In this document: piece after piece, positions 1-7,246 of the stretch | How the letters are laid out: each line of letters begins with the position of its first letter | Numbering within the stretch: the stretch's first letter is position 1 | Assembly (NCBI GenBank): GCA_017537105.1 | Contig: JAFWBZ010000132.1 | Span: 1 to 16,105 of the forward strand | Length of the DNA stretch: 16,105 nt | DNA from: Clostridia bacterium | GTDB lineage: Bacteria; Bacillota; Clostridia; Christensenellales; Aristaeellaceae | Reading direction: 5' to 3' | Position numbers and translations under genes: made by a program | Notes under the pieces: generated by a model | Told to the model about the DNA's origin: nothing | The model's input: the letters and a program-made list of their open reading frames with translations, nothing else | The model's database searches: none

Positions 1-2
1 CC

Positions 3-407
3 TGCGCGGTGGAGGGCGGCGAGCTGCGCCTGGGCCTTCCCCGGCCGGACAGCGACGCCCAGGTGCGCGCCGCCCTTCGCAGCGCGCTCTCCGCCCGGGC
101 GCTGCTCCGCATCCGGCAGCGAATCGAACACTACGCCCCTCTGCTGGGCGTGCAGCCCGGCCGCGTCACCGTGCGCGACCAGAAGAGCCGCTGGGGCAGC
201 TGCTCCAGCAAGCACAACCTGAACTTCAACTGGAAGCTCATCATGGCGCCGCCGCAGGCGCTGGACTACGTCGTGGTCCACGAGCTGTGTCACCTGAAGA
301 TCTTCAACCACTCGCCCCGCTTCTGGGCGCTGGTGGGCAGCTGTATGCCCGACTACGAGGTCTGGAAGAAGTGGCTCAAGGTGCACGGGGCGGACCTGTT
401 TCTATAA
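3..407 (+). CDS. YgjP-type zinc metalloprotease (DUF45/SprT-like), 5' end cut off
   Basis: C-terminal part of a YgjP/DUF45-family metal-dependent hydrolase. The reading frame is open to the first bases of the window, so the N-terminus is missing; the GTG at 9 is probably an internal valine codon. The zinc-binding helix HELCHLK lies near 279-299 (His-Glu-x-x-His pattern), followed by the family's second conserved histidine block, NHSPRFW. The upstream segment KSRWGSCSS is also a family hallmark, and the protein ends about 30 residues after the His block, as usual. The family is thought to be a cytoplasmic minigluzincin protease; its substrates are not well defined. A gap of 18 bases separates it from the next gene, whose ribosome site lies in the gap, so the two may be cotranscribed. 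The family assignment is firm; the cellular role is unknown. Confidence 0.9.
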   Translation, partial: CAVEGGELRLGLPRPDSDAQVRAALRSALSARALLRIRQRIEHYAPLLGVQPGRVTVRDQKSRWGSCSSKHNLNFNWKLIMAPPQALDYVVVHELCHLKIFNHSPRFWALVGSCMPDYEVWKKWLKVHGADLFL

Positions 408-425
408 AACCCCCCGGAGGCCGAC

Positions 426-929
426 ATGCAGACAGAGGACCGATGGATTCTGGAACTCGCAAATGAACTGGAACACACGGGGCGATACGGCGAGCTGCGC
501 CGCTACACCCAGCACGGAGAGGTCAGCGTATACGACCACTGCCTGCGGGTCGCGCACCGGGCGCTGGCGCTGTCCCGCCGCCTGCGCGTCCGGGTGGACG
601 CGCGCTCCCTGGTGCGCGGCGCACTGCTGCACGACTACTTCCTGTACGACTGGCACGTGCCCGATCCCGACCGCCCGCTGCACGGCTTTGCGCACCCGCG
701 GATCGCGCTGGAAAACGCGCGGCGGGACTACGCGCTGAACCGCATCGAGGAAGATGTCATCCTGCGGCACATGTTTCCGCTGACGCCGGTGCCCCCGGCC
801 ACGGCGGAGGGCTGGCTCGTCTGCGCCGCCGACACGCTCTGCGCCGTCGGCGAGACGTTCAACCGAAGGCGCGTCGCCCGCGCGCTGCTGAAAATGCTGC
901 CCAAGGGGGTGTCCGGCCATGCCCGGTAG
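426..929 (+). CDS. HD-domain phosphohydrolase
   Basis: A 167-residue protein with HD-superfamily metal-binding landmarks: His38 in the YDHC segment, the His69-Asp70 doublet in ALLHDYFLYDW, His86 and His90 in LHGFAHPRIA, and His115 in ILRHMFP. The spacing and the HGFAHP and RHMFP blocks match small standalone HD phosphohydrolases common in Clostridia. These hydrolyse phosphate esters, often nucleotides, but no substrate can be read from the sequence. The start is set by a GGAGG six bases before the ATG. The last 11 bases overlap the start of the PAP2-type gene, which indicates translational coupling. It is soluble, with no signal peptide or membrane segment. Confidence 0.85.
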   Translation: MQTEDRWILELANELEHTGRYGELRRYTQHGEVSVYDHCLRVAHRALALSRRLRVRVDARSLVRGALLHDYFLYDWHVPDPDRPLHGFAHPRIALENARRDYALNRIEEDVILRHMFPLTPVPPATAEGWLVCAADTLCAVGETFNRRRVARALLKMLPKGVSGHAR

Positions 930-1601
930 AGGGAAAGGAAGGCAAAACCCGATACTCTCGTGGCTCCGGGACCCGGCGCACCGGCACTGGCGCCTGCTGC
1001 TCTACTGGCCCTTTTACCTGGCAGCCTACGCCGCCGTGGGCCGTCTGGGCGGCCGGATCCCACCCCTTTGCACCCGCCTGCCGCTGGACGACGGGATCCC
1101 CTTCGTCGCCGCCTTCATCGTGCCCTATCTGCTGTGGTTTCCCTTCTGGATCGGCACGCTGGCCTACGCGCTGTTCGCGGAGCCCCGGCTGTTTCGCCGC
1201 ATGATGGGCTACTTCATGCTGACCTTCACGACGGCGGTCTTCCTCTTCTGGCTGTTTCCGACCAGTCCCGGCCTGCGCCCGGATCCCGTCCCCGGAGGGG
1301 GGCTGTTCGCGGCGCTGACGCGGTTTACCTACTGGATCGACGCCGACACCAACGCCTGTCCGTCGGGCTGATCGTGGGACTGTTCGCCGTGCTCTTCGCC
1401 GTGTGGGACAGCGAATGCCTGTCCCGCCTGCGCTGGAAGTGGACCGCAGCGCTGATCGCGGCGCTCATCGCCGCCTCCACCGTGCTCGTCAAGCAGCACG
1501 CCCTGCTGGATCTCGCCGCCGCGGTGCCGCTGTCCGCCCTGGGCGGGCTGCTGTGCTTTGTGCTGCCGCGCCGGCGGGACAGCGCCGCCCGCGGGCGATA
1601 G
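919..1601 (+). pseudogene. PAP2-family membrane phosphatase, broken by a frameshift
   Basis: The first frame (919-1371) starts at an ATG overlapping the HD gene, with AGGGGG upstream. It encodes membrane segments, the LRPDP block and DADTNACPSG, then reaches a TGA. The +2 register continues at about 1372 with VGLFAVLFAVWD, a membrane segment, and KQHALLD, the third PAP2 motif with its catalytic His and following Asp, ending at 1601. In the family the PSG is followed by a catalytic His-Val, and that His is absent here. Five bases separate the two halves where nine would be expected, so a loss of about four bases that also removed the histidine fits; this is inferred. An intact protein would be a lipid-phosphate phosphatase of about 225 residues in the membrane. 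It may be a real lesion or a sequencing error. Confidence 0.8.
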
Positions 1602-1639
1602 AAGGGCCTTCGACGAAAACCGCGGGCGTTCGTCCCGTG

Positions 1640-1668
1640 TAGACATTCCCCGGCGAATGTGCTATAAT
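1640..1668 (+). promoter_or_regulatory. Sigma-A type promoter for the deacetylase gene
   Basis: The -35 box TAGACA (1640-1645) and the -10 box TATAAT (1663-1668) are separated by exactly 17 bases. The deacetylase ATG lies 73 bases further on, with AAGGAT at 1730-1735 as its ribosome site. The only mismatch to consensus in the two boxes is the second base of the -35. This promoter separates the deacetylase and sugar-transferase pair from the upstream genes. Confidence 0.7.
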
Positions 1669-1740
1669 CCTATCGCTGTCATCACCGAAAACCGCTGCGG
1701 CGGCGGAGAAATCCGCTTCAATGCCGTGCAAGGATACCGC

Positions 1741-2581
1741 ATGAAGAAATACGCTATCATCACCATGGACGTCGAGGATTGGTACCAGTCCCACACCTTT
1801 CCGGGCGAGGTGGACAAGTCCATCTCCATGCTCGACGGCATGGACGTCGCGCTGGACATCATGAACGCCAGGAACATCAAGGGCTCGTTCTTTGTGCTGG
1901 GCGAGATCGCAGAATCGCTGCGCGACAAGCTCCGCGACATGGACCGCGCCGGCCACGACATCGCCTGCCACGGCTGGAGCCATGCCCGCCCGCTGTCCCT
2001 GGAGCCGGAGGAATTCCGGGCGCAGCTGCTCCGGGCCCGGGAGACGCTGGAGGCCATCCTCGGCCACCCGGTGCACGGCTACCGGGGACCCTGCTTTGCC
2101 ATGGACGACGAGCGGCTAGAAATCGTTCGGTCGCTGGGCTTCCAGTATGATTCCAGCAAGATCCAGCCCCAGCGAAGCAGCAAGTACGGCGCGCTGGAGC
2201 TTCCGGGCTATGAGACGGCCTTTCCCCTGTGTCTATCGGAAGGGGAACTTTACGGAGTTTGAAATCAGCACCCAGCGGATCGGCCGCATGAACATGCTGC
2301 TGGGCGGCGGCTACATCCGCATGCTGCCCTGGCCGTTCATGAAGTGGATGACCCAGCGCTATCTCGACACCGGCAAGCCCTACGTGATGTACATCCACCC
2401 CATCGACCTCTCCCCCGTGCCCATGCCCCGGGTGGAGGGCATGCGCCCGAACCAGTACCTGCGCACCCACATCGGAAGGCGGCACATGGTGCGGCGCTTC
2501 CGCAGGGTGATCGAAATGCTGGAGAGGAGCGGCTACACCTTCGTAACCTTCGAACAGCTGCGAACCCTGGAGCTGCGCTGA
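1741..2581 (+). pseudogene. Polysaccharide deacetylase (DUF3473 type) with a +1 frameshift
   Basis: The N-terminal frame (1741-2262) opens with MKKYAIITMDVEDWYQ. It contains the NodB-type landmarks: Asp10 and Asp13, GSFFVLGEIA, the metal-binding pair His77 and His81 in ACHGWSH, and the RGP motif at residues 115-117. It then runs out at a TGA. The next register carries the rest, YRKGNFTEFEIST through GGGYIRMLPWP and YIHPIDLSP, to a TGA at 2581. This half matches the DUF3473 domain of deacetylases in exopolysaccharide loci. Removing one C from the CCCC run at 2224-2227 restores one continuous product of about 279 residues. The protein would remove acetyl groups from a cell-surface or precursor polysaccharide. 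A homopolymer sequencing error, phase variation or true decay are all possible; the otherwise perfect conservation favours error or recent change. Confidence 0.85.
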
Positions 2582-2732
2582 CCCCCCGACGATCCCGGCC
2601 GCACCGGCCGCCCTTACCCACGACGCGCGCCGCTCTCCCACCGCAGCGGCTCTTCAGGCGCCGACCGCATTGTCCATGCAGGGCGCCTGGAACAAAGCCA
2701 CGGGAGAGCCACCACGGAAAGGAAGAACCCCC

Positions 2733-4112
2733 ATGAAGGACAGGCGCATTACCACGACCGCCCGGGTGCTGCTGACACTGCTGAATGTCGGCCTGTTTGC
2801 CTGGGTGTGGATCGCGTATTACAACAATATCGCCTATCACACCTATCTCCTGCGAGGCAACATCGTCTCCATACTGATCTACTACGTGCTGTATTCGTGG
2901 CTGACGCGGCTGTACCGCGGCTTTGCCATCGCCTCCTCCCCCGTCGAGGAGACGGTGCTTTCCCAGTTCATCAGCTTCGGCATTTCGGACCTGATCCTGT
3001 ACGTCACCGCCGTGCTGCTGTACAGGGATTACGTAAACATCTGGCCGGGCGCGTTCATCGTGGCCTGCCAGCTTGTCGGCAGCACGCTGATCGTTTGGCT
3101 GAGCAAGCGCTACATGCTCTCGCACATCCAGCCGTCCGAGACGCTGCTGATCTACGGCGGCCGAAGCACCGCGGCCCAGGCGGAGCAGTTCAAGGCCCGA
3201 ATCAGCGAAAAGTTCTCCCATCTGTTTCGGCTGAACAGTGTGCCGCTGTCGAACGCCGTCGGAGAGACGGAGGCGCTGATCGACAGCTACGAGACCATCA
3301 TGTTCATGGGCATCAGCCCGGAGGACCGGGACCGGCTCGCGCAGCACTGCCTTTCCCAGAGAAAGGTGTTCTACTTCGTGCCGGAGTTTGCGGACATCAT
3401 CTACCACGGCTGCACCGTGAAGAACTTCCTGGACACGCCGCTGATGCGATACGAGTACAACTTCGACCGGCACCGCAACTACGTCGTCAAGCGCGTCTTC
3501 GACCTCGTGTTCTCCGCGGTGCTGCTGGTCCTGCTGTCCCCGGTGTTTCTCGTGTCGGCCATCGCCATCAAGCTGGAGGACCACGGCCCGGTGTTCTTCC
3601 TCCAGAAGCGGGTGACGCAGGACGGCAAGGTATTCCCCATCGTGAAGTTCCGCAGCATGGTGGTGGACGCGGAGCGCTACGGCGCGCTGCCCGCCACGCA
3701 GAACGACCCGCGCATCACGAAGGTCGGCGCGATCCTGCGCAGGTACCGCATCGACGAGACCCCGCAGCTCATCAACATCCTGCTGGGGCAGATGTCCTTC
3801 GTCGGCCCCCGGCCGGAGCGCACGCTCCACGAGACGCTCTACGAGCAGGACCTGCCCGAATTCAAGTACCGCCTGCGCGTAAAGGGCGGGCTGACCGGCT
3901 ACGCCCAGGTCTACGGCAAGTACAACACCTCGCCGGAAGACAAGCTGAAGCTGGACATGCTGTACATCGAAAACCAGTCCCTGGTACTGGACGTCAAGCT
4001 GATCCTGCTGACCATCAAGATCATGTTCAAGCCGGAATCCACCGAGGGCTTCGACCAGACCCGCTCGGAGGCCATCAACCGGGAGGACCGCGGGCATTCG
4101 GAGAGCGCGTGA
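2733..4112 (+). CDS. Polyprenyl-phosphate sugar-1-phosphate transferase (exopolysaccharide initiation)
   Basis: A 459-residue membrane glycosylphosphotransferase that transfers a sugar-1-phosphate from a nucleotide sugar to undecaprenyl phosphate, the first step of polysaccharide assembly. Four predicted membrane segments lie at about residues 10-28, 43-61, 79-97 and 105-125, followed by a cytoplasmic linker domain. The PF02397 transferase domain begins at KRVFDLVFS (253), with a reentrant hydrophobic helix at 256-280, then VKFRSM (304-309), the catalytic Asp341-Glu342 in RIDETPQLIN, and SFVGPRPE (355-362). The ATG at 2733 is chosen because AAAGGAAG precedes it by seven bases; the more upstream in-frame ATG at 2670 lacks a ribosome site. 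The 150-base gap before it shows no clear promoter, only an inverted repeat (2655-2662 with 2682-2689), so it is probably transcribed with the deacetylase. The sugar specificity cannot be read. Confidence 0.92.
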   Translation: MKDRRITTTARVLLTLLNVGLFAWVWIAYYNNIAYHTYLLRGNIVSILIYYVLYSWLTRLYRGFAIASSPVEETVLSQFISFGISDLILYVTAVLLYRDYVNIWPGAFIVACQLVGSTLIVWLSKRYMLSHIQPSETLLIYGGRSTAAQAEQFKARISEKFSHLFRLNSVPLSNAVGETEALIDSYETIMFMGISPEDRDRLAQHCLSQRKVFYFVPEFADIIYHGCTVKNFLDTPLMRYEYNFDRHRNYVVKRVFDLVFSAVLLVLLSPVFLVSAIAIKLEDHGPVFFLQKRVTQDGKVFPIVKFRSMVVDAERYGALPATQNDPRITKVGAILRRYRIDETPQLINILLGQMSFVGPRPERTLHETLYEQDLPEFKYRLRVKGGLTGYAQVYGKYNTSPEDKLKLDMLYIENQSLVLDVKLILLTIKIMFKPESTEGFDQTRSEAINREDRGHSESA

Positions 4113-4124
4113 GCGAATCCGCAC

Positions 4125-4174
4125 AGGAACTGCCCCGCACGACGCAGCGCCGTCATGCGGGGCAGTTCCTTTTT
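4125..4174 (+). terminator. Rho-independent terminator after the sugar transferase
   Basis: A perfect 15-base-pair stem (4125-4139 with 4156-4170) carries a further four-pair GACG/CGTC extension inside the loop and is followed by TTTTT and then GGTTTT. It begins 12 bases after the transferase stop codon. Confidence 0.92.
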
Positions 4175-4197
4175 GGTTTTCCGCCCCTTCGCCGCGC

Positions 4198-4232
4198 AAA
4201 AAAGGAATCCCACCGCTTTGTGATGGGATTCC
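4198..4232 (-). terminator. Rho-independent terminator for the SIS gene
   Basis: Read on the minus strand, a 9-base-pair stem GGAATCCCA/TGGGATTCC (4224-4232 with 4204-4212) is followed by six T residues (complement of 4198-4203). It lies about 80 bases past the SIS stop codon and faces the transferase terminator, so the two convergent transcripts are insulated from each other. Confidence 0.8.
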
Positions 4233-4310
4233 CGCCATGCGGGTGGCCATAGCGCCTTTTTTCCGCATGGCTTGCATACGATGTCCGCCGGCCGGTATGC
4301 GGCCGCGCCG

Positions 4311-4913
4311 TCAGTGCTTGCCCGTCAGCCGCTCGCCCACGGCTCCGCCCGGATGAATCAGCGCAAACTGCTCGCTCCGATAGCCGGTCACCTCAATCAG
4401 CGCCGCCTGCAGCGCGTGTGCGATCATGCACAGCGCCGTGGTGCTCGTGGTGCCCTGGGCGTTGTACTTGTCCGTCTCCCGGTTCACGTGCTGCACCAGC
4501 AGGGCGTCCGCGGCCTGCGCCAGCGGGGATTCCGTGTTCTCCGTGATGGAGATGATCGACACGCCCTTGGCCTTGCAGATGTCGATGATGGGCAGAAGCT
4601 CCTTCGTCTTGCCGCCGCGGGAGGCAAAGATCATCACGTCGCCGGGCTGCAGAAATCCCGACGCGCCGTGGATGGCCTCCGCCGGGGAGATAAAGCGGGC
4701 GGGGCGCTCGATGCAGCACATCAGGTGCGCGATGTGCTGGCAGATGATGCCGGAATGGCCGCAGCCCGTGGTACCGATGCGCTCAGCCTTCACCAGCAGC
4801 TCCACCGCGCGGGAGAACTGCGCCTCGTCGAAGTAGGCCACCATCTCCTCAATGCAGGTCTTTTCGATGTCGTAGGCATTTCGCGCCGCATCCAGCGCCT
4901 CCCGGCTGATCAT
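4311..4913 (-). CDS. SIS-domain sugar-phosphate isomerase, KpsF/GutQ-like without CBS domains
   Basis: A 200-residue protein made of a single SIS domain. The phosphosugar loop is TTGCGHSG (residues 48-55), the second loop is ASRGGKTKE (97-105), and the C-terminus has HPGGAVGERL (187-196). That last block is close to the HPGGSLG signature of arabinose-5-phosphate isomerases of the KpsF/GutQ/KdsD type. Those usually carry two CBS domains after the SIS domain; here the protein stops instead. Related short SIS enzymes also include 6-phospho-3-hexuloisomerases. It is likely a cytoplasmic aldose/ketose phosphate isomerase; the substrate is unknown. The ATG at 4913 is preceded by AGGGGAGGG; a longer in-frame start at 4979 would lie upstream of the promoter. 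It is divergent from the TIM-like operon, which suggests shared control. Confidence 0.85.
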   Translation of the reverse strand: MISREALDAARNAYDIEKTCIEEMVAYFDEAQFSRAVELLVKAERIGTTGCGHSGIICQHIAHLMCCIERPARFISPAEAIHGASGFLQPGDVMIFASRGGKTKELLPIIDICKAKGVSIISITENTESPLAQAADALLVQHVNRETDKYNAQGTTSTTALCMIAHALQAALIEVTGYRSEQFALIHPGGAVGERLTGKH

Positions 4914-4940
4914 AACGGTCCCTCCCCTTTCATTTTCATC

Positions 4941-4969
4941 AGTATACCAGCAATTCCCCCATTTTGCAA
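4941..4969 (-). promoter_or_regulatory. Promoter for the SIS gene
   Basis: On the minus strand, TTGCAA (4969-4964) and TATACT (4946-4941) are separated by 17 bases. The start codon is 28 bases past the -10 box, with the AGGGGAGGG ribosome site in between. It lies back to back with the promoter of the TIM-like operon, with about 50 bases between the two -35 boxes, enough for a shared operator. Confidence 0.8.
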
Positions 4970-5022
4970 GGATGTGCAAAAATAATGTTTTTCTTTATTG
5001 CACTTTTTTTGTTTTCCCCCTG

Positions 5023-5051
5023 TTGACCGAAAGCTTTATTTCTGATATAAT
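5023..5051 (+). promoter_or_regulatory. Promoter for the TIM/YjbQ/DeoR/MFS operon
   Basis: TTGACC (5023-5028), a 17-base spacer and TATAAT (5046-5051) form a near-perfect sigma-A promoter. The ATG of the TIM-like gene is 22 bases past the -10 box, so the untranslated leader is only about 15 bases and holds little besides the ribosome site GGGGGTTGGAG. Control must therefore act at the promoter, most plausibly through the DeoR protein encoded in the same operon; that link is inferred. Confidence 0.85.
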
Positions 5052-5073
5052 TTTTGAAAAGGGGGTTGGAGCC

Positions 5074-5769
5074 ATGACAAACATCAAAGCGCCATTCTTT
5101 GAAATCGGCCCGAAGTCCTACCTCTACGGACAGGACGTCATCGATCTGGCCATCGCCGCGGATCAGGCTTCCGAGAAATACGACGTGGACATCATCTTCA
5201 CCACGCCGGTGGTGGAGATCGCGCGGGTCAAGGCCGCCACGAAGCGCATTCACGTGTTCGCGCCGCACATGGACCCGCTGCGCCCGGGCCGCGGTCTGGC
5301 GGATACGCTGCCGGAATCCCTGGTGGCCGCCGGCGCCGAGGGCGTGATGCTGAACCACTGTGAACGCCCGCTGGGCCTGGCGGTGCTGAAGGAGACCATC
5401 GCCCGCGCCAAGGAGGTCGGCCTGACCACCATCGTCTGCGCGGACTCCTGCACCGAGGCCAGCATGATCGCCATGCTGAAGCCGGACATCATCGTGGCTG
5501 AGCCCACGGAGCTGGTCGGCACCGGCATCAGCTGCGGCCCGGAGTACGTCGAGGCCGCCACCCGCGCCGTGAAGAACATCGATCCTGAGATCCTCGTGCT
5601 CACCGCGGCGGGCATCGCCAACGGAACGGACGTGTACAACACCATCATCGCCGGCGCGGACGCCACGGGTTCGTCCTCCGGCGTCGCCAAGGCCGTCGAC
5701 CGCGCCGCCATGGTGGACGAGATGATCTCCGCCGTGCGCCGCGCCTGGGACGAGCGGCACGCCAAGTAA
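5074..5769 (+). CDS. Triosephosphate-isomerase-family protein, short form
   Basis: A 231-residue TIM-barrel isomerase, shorter than the roughly 250 residues of ordinary bacterial TpiA and closer to the archaeal type. The catalytic set is kept: Lys14 in GPKSY, His95 in LNHCERP (equivalent to the IGHSER block), and Glu143 in AEPTELVGTG. The phosphate loop is ADATGSSSGVAKA near 196-208. The ATG at 5074 follows GGGGGTTGGAG, and the more upstream ATG would precede the promoter. The context (SIS isomerase, YjbQ, DeoR regulator, transporter, no glycolytic genes) argues for a paralogue that isomerises a small sugar phosphate in a catabolic route, as EryH-type TIM paralogues do for tetrulose phosphates in erythritol catabolism. 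That comparison is inference. Simple triosephosphate isomerase activity cannot be excluded. Confidence 0.85.
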   Translation: MTNIKAPFFEIGPKSYLYGQDVIDLAIAADQASEKYDVDIIFTTPVVEIARVKAATKRIHVFAPHMDPLRPGRGLADTLPESLVAAGAEGVMLNHCERPLGLAVLKETIARAKEVGLTTIVCADSCTEASMIAMLKPDIIVAEPTELVGTGISCGPEYVEAATRAVKNIDPEILVLTAAGIANGTDVYNTIIAGADATGSSSGVAKAVDRAAMVDEMISAVRRAWDERHAK

Positions 5770-5812
5770 GTCCAATCAATGCAAAAAACATAGAGTCAAG
5801 GAGGAAACACAC

Positions 5813-6436
5813 ATGGAATTCAAGATGGTACAGAAGGAAATCGAACTGCAGTCCAGGGGCTGGATCCCCACCTTCCACGACATCTCCAAGGAAGTCATGG
5901 AAATCGTCGCCGAGTCCGGCATCAAGAACGGCACCTGCTCCGTGGTCTCCCACCACACCACCTGCTCTGTGATGGTGCAGGAGTGCTCCCACGACATCGA
6001 CTCCTTCGATATCGAGTACCTGCAGCATGACCTGCTGGACATCATGCGCAAGATGATCCCCGACTTCGCCGAAGAGCATCAGTATCGCCATCCCGGCCCG
6101 ATCCACACCCAGTACGGCCGCTTCGTCGATGAGCCCGGCGACTTCACCTCCATGAACACCGACGGCCACCTGCGCAGCGTGTTCTTCGGCCGCAGCGAGG
6201 TCATCACCATCAAGGACGGCAAGCTGGATGCCGGCGAATTCGCCCACATCTACTTCATCGACTGGGACCACGTGCGCGCGCGCCATCGCCAGGTGAACGT
6301 GACCGTCATGGGCACCGCGGAGGACGTGGAGGATCGCAAGTTCCACAACGGCGAGACCATCAACACCCTGCGCAAGTACACCCCCGAGGAGAAGGCCGAC
6401 GACGTGCACTACACCCTGCAGCTGAAGCGCGACTGA
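5813..6436 (+). CDS. YjbQ-family (UPF0047) protein, long form
   Basis: A 207-residue member of the YjbQ/UPF0047 family. The diagnostic blocks are the TCSVVSHHTTCSVMVQE segment (41-57), DGHLRSVFFGRSEV (117-130) and IKDGKLDAGEFAHIYFIDWD (133-152), followed by the R-HRQVNVTVMG strand. Typical YjbQ proteins have about 140 residues; this one carries an insert rich in acidic and aromatic residues at about 60-112 and a C-terminal extension of about 40 residues. YjbQ proteins form trimers with conserved histidines; some show weak thiamine-phosphate-synthase activity, but the true reaction is unsettled. It lies 43 bases after the TIM-like gene with a strong AAGGAGGA site, so it is cotranscribed with sugar-phosphate genes. 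This suggests a role in sugar-phosphate chemistry, not thiamine synthesis. The family call is firm; the function is open. Confidence 0.85.
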   Translation: MEFKMVQKEIELQSRGWIPTFHDISKEVMEIVAESGIKNGTCSVVSHHTTCSVMVQECSHDIDSFDIEYLQHDLLDIMRKMIPDFAEEHQYRHPGPIHTQYGRFVDEPGDFTSMNTDGHLRSVFFGRSEVITIKDGKLDAGEFAHIYFIDWDHVRARHRQVNVTVMGTAEDVEDRKFHNGETINTLRKYTPEEKADDVHYTLQLKRD

Positions 6437-6458
6437 TTCCCCTTTCCCCGTCATCTCT

Positions 6459-6491
6459 TCGACCCGATCCGCCTTCGCGCGATCGGGTCGA
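6459..6491. promoter_or_regulatory. Perfect inverted repeat before the DeoR gene
   Basis: An 11-base arm (6459-6469) is perfectly complementary to 6481-6491, with an 11-base loop. It sits in the 72-base gap between the yjbQ-like stop and the DeoR-type start and has no T tract after it, so it is not a standard terminator. It could be a DeoR operator, an RNA processing or stabilising hairpin, or a weak attenuator. Confidence 0.55.
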
Positions 6492-6508
6492 TCCATAAGA
6501 GGTCCATT

Positions 6509-7246
6509 ATGCTGAAGATCGATATTCGCCGAAGGCAGATTCTGGAGCGTCTCGCGCGGGACGGCCGGGTCCAGGTCTCCCAGCTGAGCGCAGCCTTCGA
6601 CGCCACCCCCGCCACCATCCGCAACGACCTCTCGGCGCTGGAGCTCGAGGGCCGGCTGGTGCGGGTGCAGGGCGGCGCGATTCCCGCGGCGAGCCCTGCG
6701 GCGCTGGGGGATCACACCTCCGAAAAGCAATCCATCGGCCGGGCCACTGCGCGGCTGATCCAGGACGGCGACCGCCTGTTCATCAACTCCGGCACCACGG
6801 CCCAGGCCGTGGCGGCCTCGCTGCGCGGCCACCGGGAGCTGCACATCGTCACCAACGCGCTGGCCGTCGCGCGGCTGCTGGGCGACACGTTCCACGTGCT
6901 GCTGCTGGGCGGCGAGCTGAACGCCCGGGACGGCTTCACCCACGGGGAGGACGCGCTGATGCAGCTGGCGCGCTACCAGGCGGACTGGGCGATACTCTCT
7001 GTGGACAGCATCTCCGCCTCCGAAGGCATCACGCTGTGCCACTCGGAGGAGACCGCCGTCAGCCGGCGGATGCTGGAGCGCGCCGGCCGGGGCATCATCG
7101 CCGCGGACCACACCAAGGTGGGCCGGGCGGGCTTCGTGCGCGTCTGCCACGCCGTCGCGCCCCTGATGCTGGTGACGGACAGCGCCGCAAATCGGGACGC
7201 GCTTCGGGCGCTGGAGGGCAACGGCGTTGAGATCCACATCGGATAA
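6509..7246 (+). CDS. DeoR/GlpR-family transcriptional repressor
   Basis: A 245-residue regulator with the standard two-part DeoR layout. Residues 5-57 form the winged helix: RRRQILERL, the recognition region TPATIRNDLSALELEGRLVRVQGGA. Residues 75-235 form the sugar-phosphate-sensing domain, with INSGTTAQAV (92-101), VTNALAV (114-120), LLLGGELN (131-138), VDSIS near 165, and AADHTKVGR (198-206). Family members bind phosphorylated sugars and release DNA. It lies inside the TIM/YjbQ/MFS operon, so it probably controls that operon and the divergent SIS gene in response to a phosphorylated intermediate. The ATG at 6509 is preceded by AAGAGG six bases upstream. Its 3' end overlaps the start of the transporter gene by 20 bases. 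Confidence 0.92.
   Translation: MLKIDIRRRQILERLARDGRVQVSQLSAAFDATPATIRNDLSALELEGRLVRVQGGAIPAASPAALGDHTSEKQSIGRATARLIQDGDRLFINSGTTAQAVAASLRGHRELHIVTNALAVARLLGDTFHVLLLGGELNARDGFTHGEDALMQLARYQADWAILSVDSISASEGITLCHSEETAVSRRMLERAGRGIIAADHTKVGRAGFVRVCHAVAPLMLVTDSAANRDALRALEGNGVEIHIG

Noticed and set aside
2655..2689. Inverted repeat before the sugar transferase as terminator or riboswitch
   Set aside because: Eight-base arms with a long loop, no T tract and no recognisable aptamer pattern.
2337..4277. Very long minus-strand frame opposite the sugar transferase
   Set aside because: It is the antisense of a GC-rich conserved gene, with His/Val/Gln-rich low-complexity composition and no ribosome site.
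5645..7237. Long minus-strand frame opposite the YjbQ and DeoR genes
   Set aside because: Antisense shadow of two conserved genes; composition and lack of motifs argue against a real protein.
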